Below the pieces are notes generated by a model, which did no database searches, was not told the origin of the DNA, and saw only the letters and a list, made by a program, of their open reading frames with translations. Below are positions 17,703-26,812 of a DNA stretch of 64,000 bases, piece by piece. How positions within the stretch are numbered: the stretch's first letter is position 1; every line of letters begins with the position of its first letter. A program made the position numbers and the translations under genes. This stretch comes from CAWBLP01 sp963789495 (GTDB lineage Bacteria; Pseudomonadota; Alphaproteobacteria; Acetobacterales; Acetobacteraceae): NCBI GenBank assembly GCA_963789495.1, contig CAWBLP010000023.1, positions 62,001 to 126,000 on the forward strand. The letters are read 5' to 3'.

Positions 17703-18602
17703 TCAGGCCGCTTGCGAGGCTTGCGCGACGGTGGGTCCGTCGCCGCGGATGGTGGTGCGACGCAGATCGCGCACGGCGTGCAGATCGTCGTAGCGGCGGG
17801 CGCGGTGCATGGTGGTGCGGTTGTCCCAGATCACCAGGTCCCAGGCTCCCCATCGATGCGCATGCACGAAGCGCGGCTGCGTTGCGTGTTCCGTCAGGTC
17901 GCGGATGAAGGCGCGCGCCTCCGGCATCGGCCAGCCGAGGATGGTGCCGATATGCGCCGACAGATACAGCGACTTCCGCCCAGTCACCGGGTGCGTGCGC
18001 ACCAGGCGATGCCGCACGGGGCGCAGCTTGTCCTGGTTGTCGGCACCGAACTGGGCCGGCGGGAAGCCGATCTGCTCGCGCGAATAGGCGCTGGAATGTT
18101 CGGTGACCATGTCCTCGATCTCGGCTTTGGTCGCGTCGTCCAGCGCGTCATACGCGGCGCGCATGTCGGCGAATTCCGTGTTGCCGCCTTGCGCCGGCAC
18201 GACGCGTGCGGAGAGCAGCGAGTATTTCGCCGGGACGGCGCGGAACGAGGCGTCGGAATGCCACAGCCGGTTGCCGAGCGCGTTGAGGCGCTTTGAGTCG
18301 TCGGCGGGGCGCAGGCGGCTGTCACGGTCGAGGTTGGAGATGTCGGCGAGTTCGATTGCCAGGCGGCGGTCTTCCGGCTTGCTCATCTCCCCGCCGGAGG
18401 AGATTTCCAGCGCGCCGAAATTGCGGCTGAAGGCGAGCTGGCTGGGGTCGTCGAAGTGCTGGTCGTGGAACGCCAGCACGGCATAGCGATCCATGCCGGC
18501 GTCGATCGCGGCGACCGCATCCGGGGAGAGCGGCTGGGTCAGATCGATTCCGGACGCTTCGCCCACGAAGTCCGGATGCAGCGGGCGGATTTCGAGCAGC
18601 AT
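17703..18602 (-). CDS. TfdA/TauD-type Fe(II)/2-oxoglutarate dioxygenase (copy B)
   Basis: 299 residues from MLLEIRPLHPDFVGEASGID, with GGGAG just upstream; an in-frame ATG 8 codons earlier is less likely because it makes the protein longer than copy A. The same triad: LWHSDASF and IWDNRTTMHRARRY. Conserved PGKGGNTEF-like block is PAQGGNTEFADMRAAYDALDDATKAEI. First gene of a two-gene operon with copy A. The two differ most after the GNTEF block, which may reflect different substrates. Confidence 0.9.
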   Translation of the reverse strand: MLLEIRPLHPDFVGEASGIDLTQPLSPDAVAAIDAGMDRYAVLAFHDQHFDDPSQLAFSRNFGALEISSGGEMSKPEDRRLAIELADISNLDRDSRLRPADDSKRLNALGNRLWHSDASFRAVPAKYSLLSARVVPAQGGNTEFADMRAAYDALDDATKAEIEDMVTEHSSAYSREQIGFPPAQFGADNQDKLRPVRHRLVRTHPVTGRKSLYLSAHIGTILGWPMPEARAFIRDLTEHATQPRFVHAHRWGAWDLVIWDNRTTMHRARRYDDLHAVRDLRRTTIRGDGPTVAQASQAA

Positions 18603-19163
18603 ACTGGGACTCCCGACAGCTACCAATCAGTATAGCCCGCTGGGGGTGGGTAGGGAACGGGCGAACTGGGCGGGTGCGTAACGTGATCGGGCGTTCGGGG
18701 CAGGTTCGCTGGAGGTCGCCGTTGCCTGCCACCTGCGGCGGCGCCCGCGGGTCAGTCGGCGTGGAATTGCTCGACTGTCACCATGATCCCCGGCAGATCG
18801 AGCCTCATGTCGCGGGACGTGAACACCTGTGTCGCCACCTCGTGGTTCTGTATGCGCGCGACATCCAATGGGCCCAACCGGACCCTCGCAATTGGAAATT
18901 TCCGATCGCAGGCAACGCACTATTACACATCCCGTAGCAAAAGGCCGGCCGAGTTGCACTCGCCGCGACACGTGTTCGTCCAGAGCATTCGGCCCAATCA
19001 AGGACGTTGCCGCAGGGGGCAGACGATGGATACAGTCCAGTGCGAGCCACCGAAACTGCCGCCCATCCCGGACGGTCGGCTGCACCAAGCCGGTGAACCA
19101 GCTTCCAGTCGTTATGAGCGCAGGCCCGCAGGAGACAATACCGGACATAGAGGAGGACGTGAC
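18603..19163. other. Gene-poor interval, dioxygenase operon to TPR gene
   Basis: About 560 bp separating divergent genes, likely holding both promoters. On the minus strand 18752-18922 has a short open frame ending in LDLPGIMVTVEQFHAD and a stop, preceded by stops. It reads like a decayed gene end but matches no family I can name. AGGAGG at 19151-19156 is the ribosome site of the following gene. Confidence 0.4.
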
Positions 19164-20819
19164 ATGGATTATCCCTACGATCTCGGCCCCTATTCCCGGA
19201 CCATCACCACAGCCTCGACAGACGCCCAGCGATGGTTCGATCGCGGCCTCAACTGGTGCTACGGCTACCACCACGAGGAGGCTATCGCCTGTTTCGAGCA
19301 GGCGCTGCAGGCCGATCCGAGCTGCGCCATGGCACATTGGGGTATCGGCTACGCGGCAGGGCCCAACTACAATTTCCCTTGGGACCTCATGGACCCAGCT
19401 GGCAAGACCGCGGCGCTTGCACGCTCGTATGATGCATCGCGCGCCGCGCTTGCGTTGGCGGGTGGCGTCACGGCGCCGGAACGCGCGCTGATCGAGGCGC
19501 TGCAAGCCCGTTATCCGCAACGCACCCCGATCGACGACCAGCGCCCCTGGAACGACGCCTTCGCCGACGCAATGCGTCTCGCCTATCAGGCGCATCCCGA
19601 CGACTCCGATCTGCGCGCGATCTTCGTCGAGGCGATCCTCAACTGTACGCCCTGGCGGATGTGGGACCTGCGCACCGGTGAACCCGCGCAAGGCGCTGGC
19701 ACATTGGAGGCGCGCGCGGTGCTGGAGTCCGCCTTCCGTGATCTGCCGGGTGCGATGGATCACCCAGGCCTGCTGCATTTGCACGTGCATTTGATGGAGA
19801 TGTCGCCGCATCCGGAGGCGGCGCTCGCCACCGGCGACCGGTTGCGCGAGGTGTCGCCGGACATGGGCCATCTGGTGCATATGCCGACCCATATCGATAT
19901 CCAGTGCGGCCACTACCGCGACGCGATGCACTGGAATCAGAAGGCGATCGTCGCCGACCGCAAGTTTTACGACCGCGCCGGACCGATGAATTTCTATTCC
20001 GGCTATCGAATCCACAATTACCATTTCGCCGCCTATGGCGCGATGTTCCTCGGGCAGTTCGCGCCTGCGATCGCCGCCGCCGACGAACTGATTGAGACCA
20101 TGCCTGAAGACTTCCTGCGCATACCGTCGCCGCCGATGGCCGATTTCTTCGAGGGCTACGTTGCCATCCGTCAGCATGTCCTGGTCCGCTTTGGCAAGTG
20201 GCACGAGATCATCGCGCAGGCGCCGCCAGCGGATCAGGAGCTGTACTGCAACACCGTGGCGATGCTGCACTACGCCAAGGGTGTCGCACATGCCGCGCTC
20301 GGCAATGTGTCGGCGGCAGAGGTCGAGCAGGGGCTGTTCCGTACGGCAGCGGCGCGTGTTCCGGACTCTCGCTACATCCACAACGTCGCCTGCGTAAAGC
20401 TGCTGGCGATCGCCGAGGCCATGCTCGAGGGCGAGATCGCCTATCGCCGCGGTGAGCACGACGCGGCCTTCGCCCATCTGCGCACTGCTATCGCGCTGGA
20501 GGATGAGCTGCCGTACGACGAGCCCTGGGGCTGGATGCAGCCGATCCGCCACGCGCTCGGCGCGCTGCTGCTGGAACAGGGCCGTGCAGATGAGGCCGAG
20601 GTCGTGTATCGCGAAGATCTCGGTCTCGGTGGCGCGCTGCCCCGCGCGCAGATCCACCCGGACAATCTGTGGGCTTTACGCGGACTGCTCGACTGCCTGG
20701 AGCGGCGTGGCGAGGTCGCGGAGGCCGCACTGATCCGTCAGCGCGTGGCATTCGCCGCCGCCCGTGCAGACCTGCCGGTGTCGGTGTCGTGTTTCTGTGC
20801 CCGGGGCATGGCCGCGTGA
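19164..20819 (+). CDS. Tetratricopeptide-repeat protein with conserved His motifs
   Basis: 551 residues from the ATG 7 bp after AGGAGG. TPR-like helical pairs start at about residue 15 (WFDRGLNWCYGYHHEEAIACFEQALQADPSCAMAHWGIGYA). The central block has a regular series of histidines: HLHVHLMEM, GHLVHMPTHIDIQCGHYRDA and IHNYHF. This His pattern recurs in uncharacterised bacterial TPR proteins; metal binding is possible but unproven. No signal peptide. A second TTC38-like TPR gene lies 1.7 kb downstream. Confidence 0.75.
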   Translation: MDYPYDLGPYSRTITTASTDAQRWFDRGLNWCYGYHHEEAIACFEQALQADPSCAMAHWGIGYAAGPNYNFPWDLMDPAGKTAALARSYDASRAALALAGGVTAPERALIEALQARYPQRTPIDDQRPWNDAFADAMRLAYQAHPDDSDLRAIFVEAILNCTPWRMWDLRTGEPAQGAGTLEARAVLESAFRDLPGAMDHPGLLHLHVHLMEMSPHPEAALATGDRLREVSPDMGHLVHMPTHIDIQCGHYRDAMHWNQKAIVADRKFYDRAGPMNFYSGYRIHNYHFAAYGAMFLGQFAPAIAAADELIETMPEDFLRIPSPPMADFFEGYVAIRQHVLVRFGKWHEIIAQAPPADQELYCNTVAMLHYAKGVAHAALGNVSAAEVEQGLFRTAAARVPDSRYIHNVACVKLLAIAEAMLEGEIAYRRGEHDAAFAHLRTAIALEDELPYDEPWGWMQPIRHALGALLLEQGRADEAEVVYREDLGLGGALPRAQIHPDNLWALRGLLDCLERRGEVAEAALIRQRVAFAAARADLPVSVSCFCARGMAA

Positions 20820-20947
20820 GCGACAATTTCCCATGTCATGTTGCGGGATCCGTCGGACATACGCGTGGTTCCCGGCGCGCAATGCAGGCGACCTGACCGC
20901 GAGGAGATGATCGATCAGAGTTGCATCTCATACCAAACCGCACTGAT

Positions 20948-21095
20948 GCTGACACGCCGGCGTGCGTCTCTCACCGTGGCGGGTGCTGACACGCCGGCTG
21001 TGTCTCACCTGTCGTGGCAGTGCTAACACGCCGCCTGTGTGTCCCGGTCGTGACGGACGCCGAGACACCGGCTGTGCGTCCCCATGGCGGGCACA
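20948..21095. repeat. Four imperfect 37-bp tandem repeats
   Basis: Units start at 20948, 20985, 21022 and 21059, each beginning GCTGACACGCCGGC or a variant and keeping an exact 37-bp period. The first unit contains the palindrome CACGCCGGCGTG. They lie between the TPR gene and the DsbA-like gene, with no ORF of their own. Confidence 0.75.
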
Positions 21096-21338
21096 GGCCC
21101 GCCGCCTACGGATTGGTGGAGAGGAGACGGATGCCTGCGGATGGCGACCCGCGTCGGCATGAATCCACAGTAGGGGCTGACGTGACTTGAGAACCTGCGC
21201 TGGCAAAATCAGCCGCTCCCCCCCCCCGCTGCTGAAATCATGCTTTGCGTGCCACCATCTGGCATGATCCGCGGCGCCGGGAGTGGCTTTGCACTGCCCC
21301 CCGCACCGCTCACCAAGCCAGAGAACAGGAAACATGGC

Positions 21339-21899
21339 ATGATAGAGACCGATAGGCGCCCTGACCCACTGGCCTGGGGCCACGGGCCTCGTGTGTTCGA
21401 GATGTTCCTCGAACCGACCTGTCCGTTCTCTGTCCGGGCCTTCGCGAAGCTCGACGACCTGCTCGTCCAGACGGGCGAAGACCGTGTCACCGTCAAAATC
21501 CGGCTGCAGTCGCAGCCCTGGCACATGTATTCGGGTGTGATCGTGCGCTGTATTCTCGCCGCGTCCACGCTTGCGGGTGGCAAGGCGGCAGCAAAATCTG
21601 TCATGGCGGCGGTGGCCGCGCATCGCGACGAATTCGAGTTTGAGCGCCATTGCCGTGGCCCCAATATGGATGCGACGCCCAACGACATCATCGCACGCAT
21701 AGAAGCCTATAGCGGCGTGACACTGGCCGAGGCCTTCGCGATTCCCAATCTAGACCGCGAAATCAAATTTCACTGCAGATATGCGCGGCAGAACGGCATC
21801 CACGTATCGCCGACTTTCATGATCGACGGGCTGGTGCAGACCGATATGAGCAGTGGCGATGCTGTGGCCGACTGGGCCGCGCGTCTGTTGCGGAGCTGA
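21339..21899 (+). CDS. DsbA-like thioredoxin-fold protein
   Basis: 186 residues from MIETDRR; a longer frame from 21240 is less likely. The thioredoxin-fold active site reads PTCPFS, with one Cys rather than CxxC, and a cis-Pro context HVSPTFMIDG. Without a second Cys it would not act as an ordinary disulfide exchanger; peroxiredoxin-like or glutathione-transferase-kappa-like roles are possible. No signal peptide is visible, so cytoplasmic. Confidence 0.7.
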   Translation: MIETDRRPDPLAWGHGPRVFEMFLEPTCPFSVRAFAKLDDLLVQTGEDRVTVKIRLQSQPWHMYSGVIVRCILAASTLAGGKAAAKSVMAAVAAHRDEFEFERHCRGPNMDATPNDIIARIEAYSGVTLAEAFAIPNLDREIKFHCRYARQNGIHVSPTFMIDGLVQTDMSSGDAVADWAARLLRS

Positions 21900-21983
21900 A
21901 CGCCGCGGTGGCCCTTTTCGCGGCCCGCAAAGCGTGGTCTGTTTGCACCGGTTTCGTGCGACCTGAATCAGGGAGAAAACGCG

Positions 21984-22370
21984 ATGTTCAGCCATGTCAT
22001 GGTCGGCAGTAACGATATTGCCCGATCAAAGAAGTTCTACGACGCGCTGTTTGCTGCGGTCGGCTGCAAGCCGGGAAAGGAAGATGCCAAAGGCCGGCTG
22101 CTCTACATGCATGACGGCGGACTGCTGATGGTGAGCAAGCCCATCGACGGCAAGTCGGCTACACACGCCAACGGCGGCACGGTCGGCTTCACGATGGCAA
22201 GCTCCGATCAGGCCGACGCCTGGCACAAGGCGGGAGTCGCCAACGGCGGCACGTCGATCGAGGATCCACCCGGTGTTCGCCAGGGCGGCGCCGGACCGAT
22301 GTACCTGGCCTATCTGCGTGATCCCGACGGCAACAAGCTCTGCGCGCTGCATCGCATGCCGGCGGCCTGA
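21984..22370 (+). CDS. VOC/glyoxalase-fold protein
   Basis: 128 residues. Starts MFSHVMVGSNDIARSKKFYDALF and ends with YLRDPDGNKLCALHRM, the two halves of a vicinal-oxygen-chelate fold. Potential metal ligands are the His near the start (SHVMVG) and the later acidic residues. Function unknown; relatives are glyoxalase-like or antibiotic-modifying. RBS-like AGGGAG precedes the start. Confidence 0.85.
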   Translation: MFSHVMVGSNDIARSKKFYDALFAAVGCKPGKEDAKGRLLYMHDGGLLMVSKPIDGKSATHANGGTVGFTMASSDQADAWHKAGVANGGTSIEDPPGVRQGGAGPMYLAYLRDPDGNKLCALHRMPAA

Positions 22371-22473
22371 GCGCTCGCGGCTTGCCACTGAACGGGCCGC
22401 TCAGCCGCGCGGTCCTCATCTGCGTGTTCCGCTCGTTGCCTCCGGCATGAGCGGGACACGTCACGGCGAACCC

Positions 22474-23775
22474 ATGATGCTGACGGACCGCTACGGCCTT
22501 CCCCTCTCCACCACCTCGCCCGCCGCGCGCGACGCCTACACGCAGGGTTGTGAGGCGAAGCTTACCATGTATCCCGGCGCGATTGACGCCTTCGATCGCG
22601 CCATCGCAGCTGATCCCGCCTTCGCGCTTCCCCACGCCGCCCGCGCGCACAGTCTGCTGGAACGCGGCGACACCGCAGCGGCCGGTGAGGCCATCGCCGC
22701 GGCCAATGCCCGCGCCACCGGCCAGACCGACCGCGAAGCCAGCCACATCGCATTCTTCGCCCTGCTGCTGGCTGGCGACACCGAAGCCGCCCTGGTTGCA
22801 CTGCAAGCCCATCTCGATGCCTGGCCGCGCGACGCTATCGTGCTCGGCACCACCGCCTTCACCAACGGCCTCATCGGGAGTTCCGGCCGCGCCGGGCAAA
22901 AGCGCACCCTGCTCGCCCTGTTAGACCAGCTTGCCCCGCATTACGGTGACGATGCGTGGTTCACCGCCCATCACGGCATGGCGCTGTCGGAGAACGGCCA
23001 GCACGCCGCGGCGAGGCCGAGAATCGAACGCGCGCTCGCGCAGAACCCAGCCAACCCGTGGGCGGCGCATGCCAGCGCGCATCTTGCCTATGAGACAGGC
23101 GATCCCGGTGCGGCCTGCGCCTTCCTCGCGGAGTGGCTGACCCGCTATCCCCGCAACGCGCCACTCTTCAGCCATTTGAGCTGGCATCTCGCACTCGCCC
23201 ATCTCGAGTCTGGGGATGCGGCAGCGGCATCCCGTCTGTACCGGGAGGCATTCGCGCCCGACGTCCACAGCGGGCCGCCACGTGGCAAGCTGAACGATCC
23301 GGTCTCGTTCCTATGGCGTTGGGAGCTGGCGGGACATCAGCGCGACCCCGAAGCCTGGCGCGAGATGCAGGCCTTCTCGGCCTGCGCCTTTCCGCGTGTC
23401 GGCGCGGCATTCTCCGACATGCACATCGCCTTGACGTATTCCGTGACGGGGGACGACACCGCGCTCGCGGCGCGCAATCAGCAGATCGAGGCACTTGCGC
23501 GGGACAATCGGTATCCGTCCGGGACCTGTGTGCCGGCCGTGTCGCGTGGCTTTGCCGCGTTCGAGCGACGGGATTTCGCTGCTGCAATCGACGAGCTGGA
23601 GCCGATCGTCGAGCAACTGGAACGTATCGGCGGCAGCCACGCGCAGCTCGACCTCGTGCGGTTCACCCTGTTGAAGGCCTATCTCGGCGCAAATCGCCCG
23701 GATGAGGCGCGCCGGATGCAGAACATGCGACGCCCCGGCGGCGTCGCCGCCCCGGTTGCCGGGTTGGCACACTGA
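22474..23775 (+). CDS. TTC38-like tetratricopeptide protein
   Basis: About 433 residues from MLTDRYGLPLSTTSPAARDAYTQG; an in-frame ATG at 22447 adds nine. TPR pairs include GAIDAFDRAIAADPAFALPHAARAHSLLERG and FFALLLAGDTEAALVALQAHLDAWPRD. The overall pattern (GYLDG-type helix, late SFLWRWELAGH and GTCVPAVSRGFAAFERRDF) matches the bacterial tetratricopeptide-38 family, of unknown role. No membrane segment. It follows the VOC gene by about 100 bp. Confidence 0.82.
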   Translation: MMLTDRYGLPLSTTSPAARDAYTQGCEAKLTMYPGAIDAFDRAIAADPAFALPHAARAHSLLERGDTAAAGEAIAAANARATGQTDREASHIAFFALLLAGDTEAALVALQAHLDAWPRDAIVLGTTAFTNGLIGSSGRAGQKRTLLALLDQLAPHYGDDAWFTAHHGMALSENGQHAAARPRIERALAQNPANPWAAHASAHLAYETGDPGAACAFLAEWLTRYPRNAPLFSHLSWHLALAHLESGDAAAASRLYREAFAPDVHSGPPRGKLNDPVSFLWRWELAGHQRDPEAWREMQAFSACAFPRVGAAFSDMHIALTYSVTGDDTALAARNQQIEALARDNRYPSGTCVPAVSRGFAAFERRDFAAAIDELEPIVEQLERIGGSHAQLDLVRFTLLKAYLGANRPDEARRMQNMRRPGGVAAPVAGLAH

Positions 23776-23833
23776 GCAGACGTTCGCAGTCTGAGCCACG
23801 CTTCTCGCTTTGTGGTGGAGCGCGGCAAGTATA

Positions 23834-24096
23834 GGGGCGTTGCCTCGAACCCCGCCACCGGGAGACTTTGCCTCCGGGACCTCCAGCAAAGGCTCTGCAA
23901 TCAATTCGGTTTGGGCGGGGAGGACGCGCTTGCCCTCCCCGCCCAAAGGGAGTCGGTTCCAAGTCGCCCAGCGTCCGAGCCCGCACCGCTTTGGCAGTAA
24001 ATTCTACTTAGGGCTGTATTTTTGGGAACTCCTTTTACACCCGCCGCTCACCACCTCTATTTGCATGACAGGGTTCCGGGGCGAAGCCCCGACGCT
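23834..24096. repeat. Dispersed inverted-repeat intergenic element, copy 2
   Basis: The left arm at 23834-23880 (GGGGCGTTGCCTCGAACCCC...) is the inverted form of the right arm around 24071-24096, which holds the hairpin CGGGGC-GAA-GCCCCG (24077-24091). A perfect 14-bp stem with a 10-base loop occupies 23910-23947 (TTTGGGCGGGGAGG and its complement). No ORF. It lies between converging genes, where it may also act as a two-way terminator. Confidence 0.68.
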
Positions 24097-24161
24097 TCTC
24101 GCATCCCACCGCAAGCACGGATGCGTGGCGCAGCCCGCGGACCTCTGCTCAGCGGCCCTGG

Positions 24162-25400
24162 CTACGTTACCGCCCGCCGCGCCTGATACTCCGGCGCCCG
24201 CCAGGTGTCCTGCGTCATCACGTCGCGCAGCACCTCCACCGCGTCCCATACATCAATGTAGCGCAGATAGATCGGCGCGACGCCGAAGCGCAGCACGTCC
24301 GGTGCGCGGAAGTCGCCAATCACGCCGCGTTCGATCAGCGCCTGCATAATTGCGTAACCGTCGTCATGGGCGAACGACACCTGGCTGCCGCGCCGAGGCT
24401 CCTCGCGCGGCGTCAGCAGCCGGAACCCGGCATCGCCGCAGAGCTGCTCCACGAGAGCGATGAACAGTGCCGCCAGACGCAGCGACTTTTCGCGCAGTGC
24501 GGGCATCGGCGCCTCCAGCATCAGATCGATGCCGACCTCCAGCGCTGCGAGGCTCAGAATCGGGGGCGTGCCCACGATCGCTCGACTGACCCCCTCGGCC
24601 GGCTGGTACTCCGGCGCGAAATCGAACGGCGACGCATGGCCGAGCCAGCCGGTCAGCGGCAGGCGCAGGGAGGCTTGCAGGCGCGGTGCCACGTACAGGA
24701 AGGCCGGCGCGCCAGGGCCGCCATTGAGATATTTGTAGCCGCAGCCCACCGCCAGATCGACGTCGTCCGCTGTCAGCGCCAACGGCACCGCACCCACCGA
24801 ATGCGACAGGTCCCACAGCACAAGTGCGCCTGCATCATGCGCGGTGCGCGTCAGGGTCGCCATGTCATGCATCGCGCCGGAGCGGTAGTTCACATGGGTC
24901 AGCATCAGCACCGCGACGTTGTGGTCCAGCGCGGCCAGCGGATCCTCCACCGGACGCAGTTCGTGGCCGCGTTGCAGCAGGGCGGTCAGCCCTTGCGCCA
25001 TATACAGGTCGGTCGGGAAGTTGCCGCGCTCGGTCAGGATCACGCGTCGGTCGGGCCGTTGGTCCAAGGCCGCGGCTAGCAGCTTGAACAGGTTTATCGA
25101 GGTGGAATCGGCGGCGACCACACTGCCGGCCGGAGTGCCGATTAGCTGTGCGATCTTGTCGCCCACACGATGGGCCAGGTCGATCCAGCCATGCTCCGTC
25201 CAGGCGCGAATGAGCGACTGGCCCCATTCGCGCTGCACCACCTCGGCGACGCGTTGCGGCGTGGCCTTCGGCAGTGCGCCCAGGGAGTTGCCGTCCAGAT
25301 ACACAACGCCGGCGGGCAGCACGAAGCGGTTCCGTAACGGCGCCAGACCGTCATCACGGTCCAGCGCCACAAAAGCGGAACGGGTCAGGGGGGCGGCCAT
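24162..25400 (-). CDS. kynU: Kynureninase
   Basis: 412 residues from MAAPLTRSAFVALDRDDGLAPLR; an upstream frame is Arg/Ser/Pro-rich and unlikely. The PLP-dependent enzyme cleaves kynurenine to anthranilate and alanine in tryptophan degradation. Seen: YLDGNSLGALPKATPQRV, the PLP-Lys in CGYKYLNGGPGAPAFLYVAP, and the C-terminal DFRAPDVLRFGVAPIYL. No kynA or kynB is adjacent. Confidence 0.94.
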   Translation of the reverse strand: MAAPLTRSAFVALDRDDGLAPLRNRFVLPAGVVYLDGNSLGALPKATPQRVAEVVQREWGQSLIRAWTEHGWIDLAHRVGDKIAQLIGTPAGSVVAADSTSINLFKLLAAALDQRPDRRVILTERGNFPTDLYMAQGLTALLQRGHELRPVEDPLAALDHNVAVLMLTHVNYRSGAMHDMATLTRTAHDAGALVLWDLSHSVGAVPLALTADDVDLAVGCGYKYLNGGPGAPAFLYVAPRLQASLRLPLTGWLGHASPFDFAPEYQPAEGVSRAIVGTPPILSLAALEVGIDLMLEAPMPALREKSLRLAALFIALVEQLCGDAGFRLLTPREEPRRGSQVSFAHDDGYAIMQALIERGVIGDFRAPDVLRFGVAPIYLRYIDVWDAVEVLRDVMTQDTWRAPEYQARRAVT

Positions 25401-25422
25401 CCCGGCAGAGCGCGCCGCGCGG

Positions 25423-25755
25423 TCAGTAGCGCGGCTGGTAGTAGCCTGGCGGCGGGGGAGGCTGTTGCTGGTAGTAGCCCGACGGCGGGGGAGGCTGCTG
25501 CTGGTAATAGCCGGGCGGCGGCGGGCGGTCCGGGGTGGTGGCGGCGCCACCCACGGCGCCAACCGCGCCGCCGATCAGGGCACCTGCCGCGGCGCCGCGC
25601 CCACCGCCGGCGAGGCCACCGATCGCGGCACCGGTTCCGGCGCCCAGCAGCCCACCGCCAACTGCGCGTTGACCCGGGCTGTATGGGTCCGTGCAGGCGG
25701 ACAGGGCCAGCGCCATGCCCAGAGCCAGGGCGCAGGGGGCAATAAAACGTTGCAT
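25423..25755 (-). CDS. Glycine-zipper lipoprotein with Pro/Tyr repeats
   Basis: 110 residues. Signal peptide ending ALSAC gives a lipobox with Cys about residue 21. The middle is a glycine zipper (GGGLLGAGTGAAIGGLAGGG), able to sit in membranes. The tail has three copies of a PPPP-x-GYYQQQ-like unit. A surface lipoprotein; function unknown. It neighbours a small Pro/Tyr-rich protein of similar style. Confidence 0.82.
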   Translation of the reverse strand: MQRFIAPCALALGMALALSACTDPYSPGQRAVGGGLLGAGTGAAIGGLAGGGRGAAAGALIGGAVGAVGGAATTPDRPPPPGYYQQQPPPPSGYYQQQPPPPPGYYQPRY

Positions 25756-25793
25756 GAATCGGTTTCCCTCATTGGTGGGCGGCGAAGCGTCGC

Positions 25794-26072
25794 CTAGCGG
25801 ATAGTCAGGCCGAACGACACGCCAGGTGTATAGTAGGGAGGCGGTGGTGCGTAATATGCCGGTGGCGGCGCGTAAACCATGGGCGGCGGCGCGTAATAGT
25901 ACGGGCGCGGCGCAACCACGACAGCCGGCGGCCCCCAGGGGCGATACCAGCCATGATGGCGCCCGTTCCAGCCGTGGTGATGCCAGTCGGCCTTCGCGGG
26001 AGTGGCGATCGTCAACGTTCCCAGCGCTGCGGCGAGGGCGAAGCCGGTTGATGTCGCTCGAACCGAAGCCAT
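25794..26072 (-). CDS. Small secreted Pro/Tyr/His-rich protein
   Basis: 92 residues from MASVRATSTGFALAAALG after GAGGAG. Signal peptide cleaved about TPAKA. The mature part starts DWHHHGWNGRHHGWYRPW and continues with YYYAPPP repeats. No known domain. His and aromatic residues are unusual in density; an envelope or metal-associated role is conceivable. A near-palindrome lies 75 bp upstream. Confidence 0.72.
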   Translation of the reverse strand: MASVRATSTGFALAAALGTLTIATPAKADWHHHGWNGRHHGWYRPWGPPAVVVAPRPYYYAPPPMVYAPPPAYYAPPPPYYTPGVSFGLTIR

Positions 26073-26146
26073 GTCACGTCTCCTCTGTAGCGACGGATAG
26101 CACAGCATGGGATCGTGGCACTCACGCGGCAACGAATGGTCACTAT

Positions 26147-26171
26147 ATCGCGATCCATTCTGGATAGCGAT
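26147..26171. promoter_or_regulatory. 25-bp near-palindrome upstream of the secreted protein gene
   Basis: ATCGC-G-ATCCA-TTC-TGGAT-A-GCGAT, with only one mismatched pair. It lies about 75 bp upstream of the minus-strand gene starting at 26072. An operator is plausible but no partner regulator is identified. Confidence 0.45.
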
Positions 26172-26370
26172 CACTGCGCCTATTGTAACAACTGGCCGGC
26201 TTATTCCGGACCCGACGTAGCCAGACCAGCGGGGAACCGGCCGACGAGCTGCGGAGAAGCAGGGATTCGCAACAGGTCCCACCGAGCAACGCTGTGGGGT
26301 GGCAGCCTGCAACCGCCGGGCGTTGCCGCCACGCTTATTCTAGTGCCCGGGTCATGTGTGAATGGCCCCC

Positions 26371-26812
26371 GCTGTGCGAGGGTTTATTTGCGTGCTGGAG
26401 CGAACGGCCTGTTGCGGTCATGTGTCCGGCCTGTTGGTGCGGCACGCAGCCGCAGGCCCTGATGGGAACCGTGGATCGAGGCCTGATCAAGCCCACGGGG
26501 TCGCCCACGGGGTCGCGTTGCCCCAAAACCCGGGACAGGGTGCCCTCGATCTGTCGGCTGACCGACACTGCCATCACGCTGCTTCACCCTCGCAAGCTCG
26601 ATCCGTCCGTCAGTGGTGCCGAAGCGTCTGACGTCGCGACTGTTTCTTGGTTCGACCGCATGGAGCCGTTTCTTCGTCCCGGCCTGACCTCTCGCAGGCA
26701 GCGCGCGCAGACGCGGTCAAGGATGGCCGAAGGCCACCGCCGCAGGCGGCGCGCAGCGTCCTTGACGGCGGCGAGCACACTGGCAGGCTCGACCAGGTCG
26801 GGGCCAGCGTGC
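26371..26812 (-). ncRNA. Candidate IS1111 guide (seek/bridge) RNA region
   Basis: Non-coding end downstream of the transposase stop. A three-way junction can be drawn about 50 bp past the gene: GTCAAGGA (26716-26723) pairs with TCCTTGAC (26759-26766), enclosing hairpins GGCC-GAA-GGCC (26725-26735) and CCGCC-GCA-GGCGG (26737-26749). IS1111 elements encode their target-choosing RNA on this side. Assignment is inference. Confidence 0.4.

Noticed and set aside
18752..18922. Short minus-strand frame ending in TVEQFHAD
   Set aside because: Stops immediately upstream, no start or family; left as a possible gene remnant only.
20948..21095. CRISPR array
   Set aside because: Units are contiguous with no unique spacers and no cas genes.
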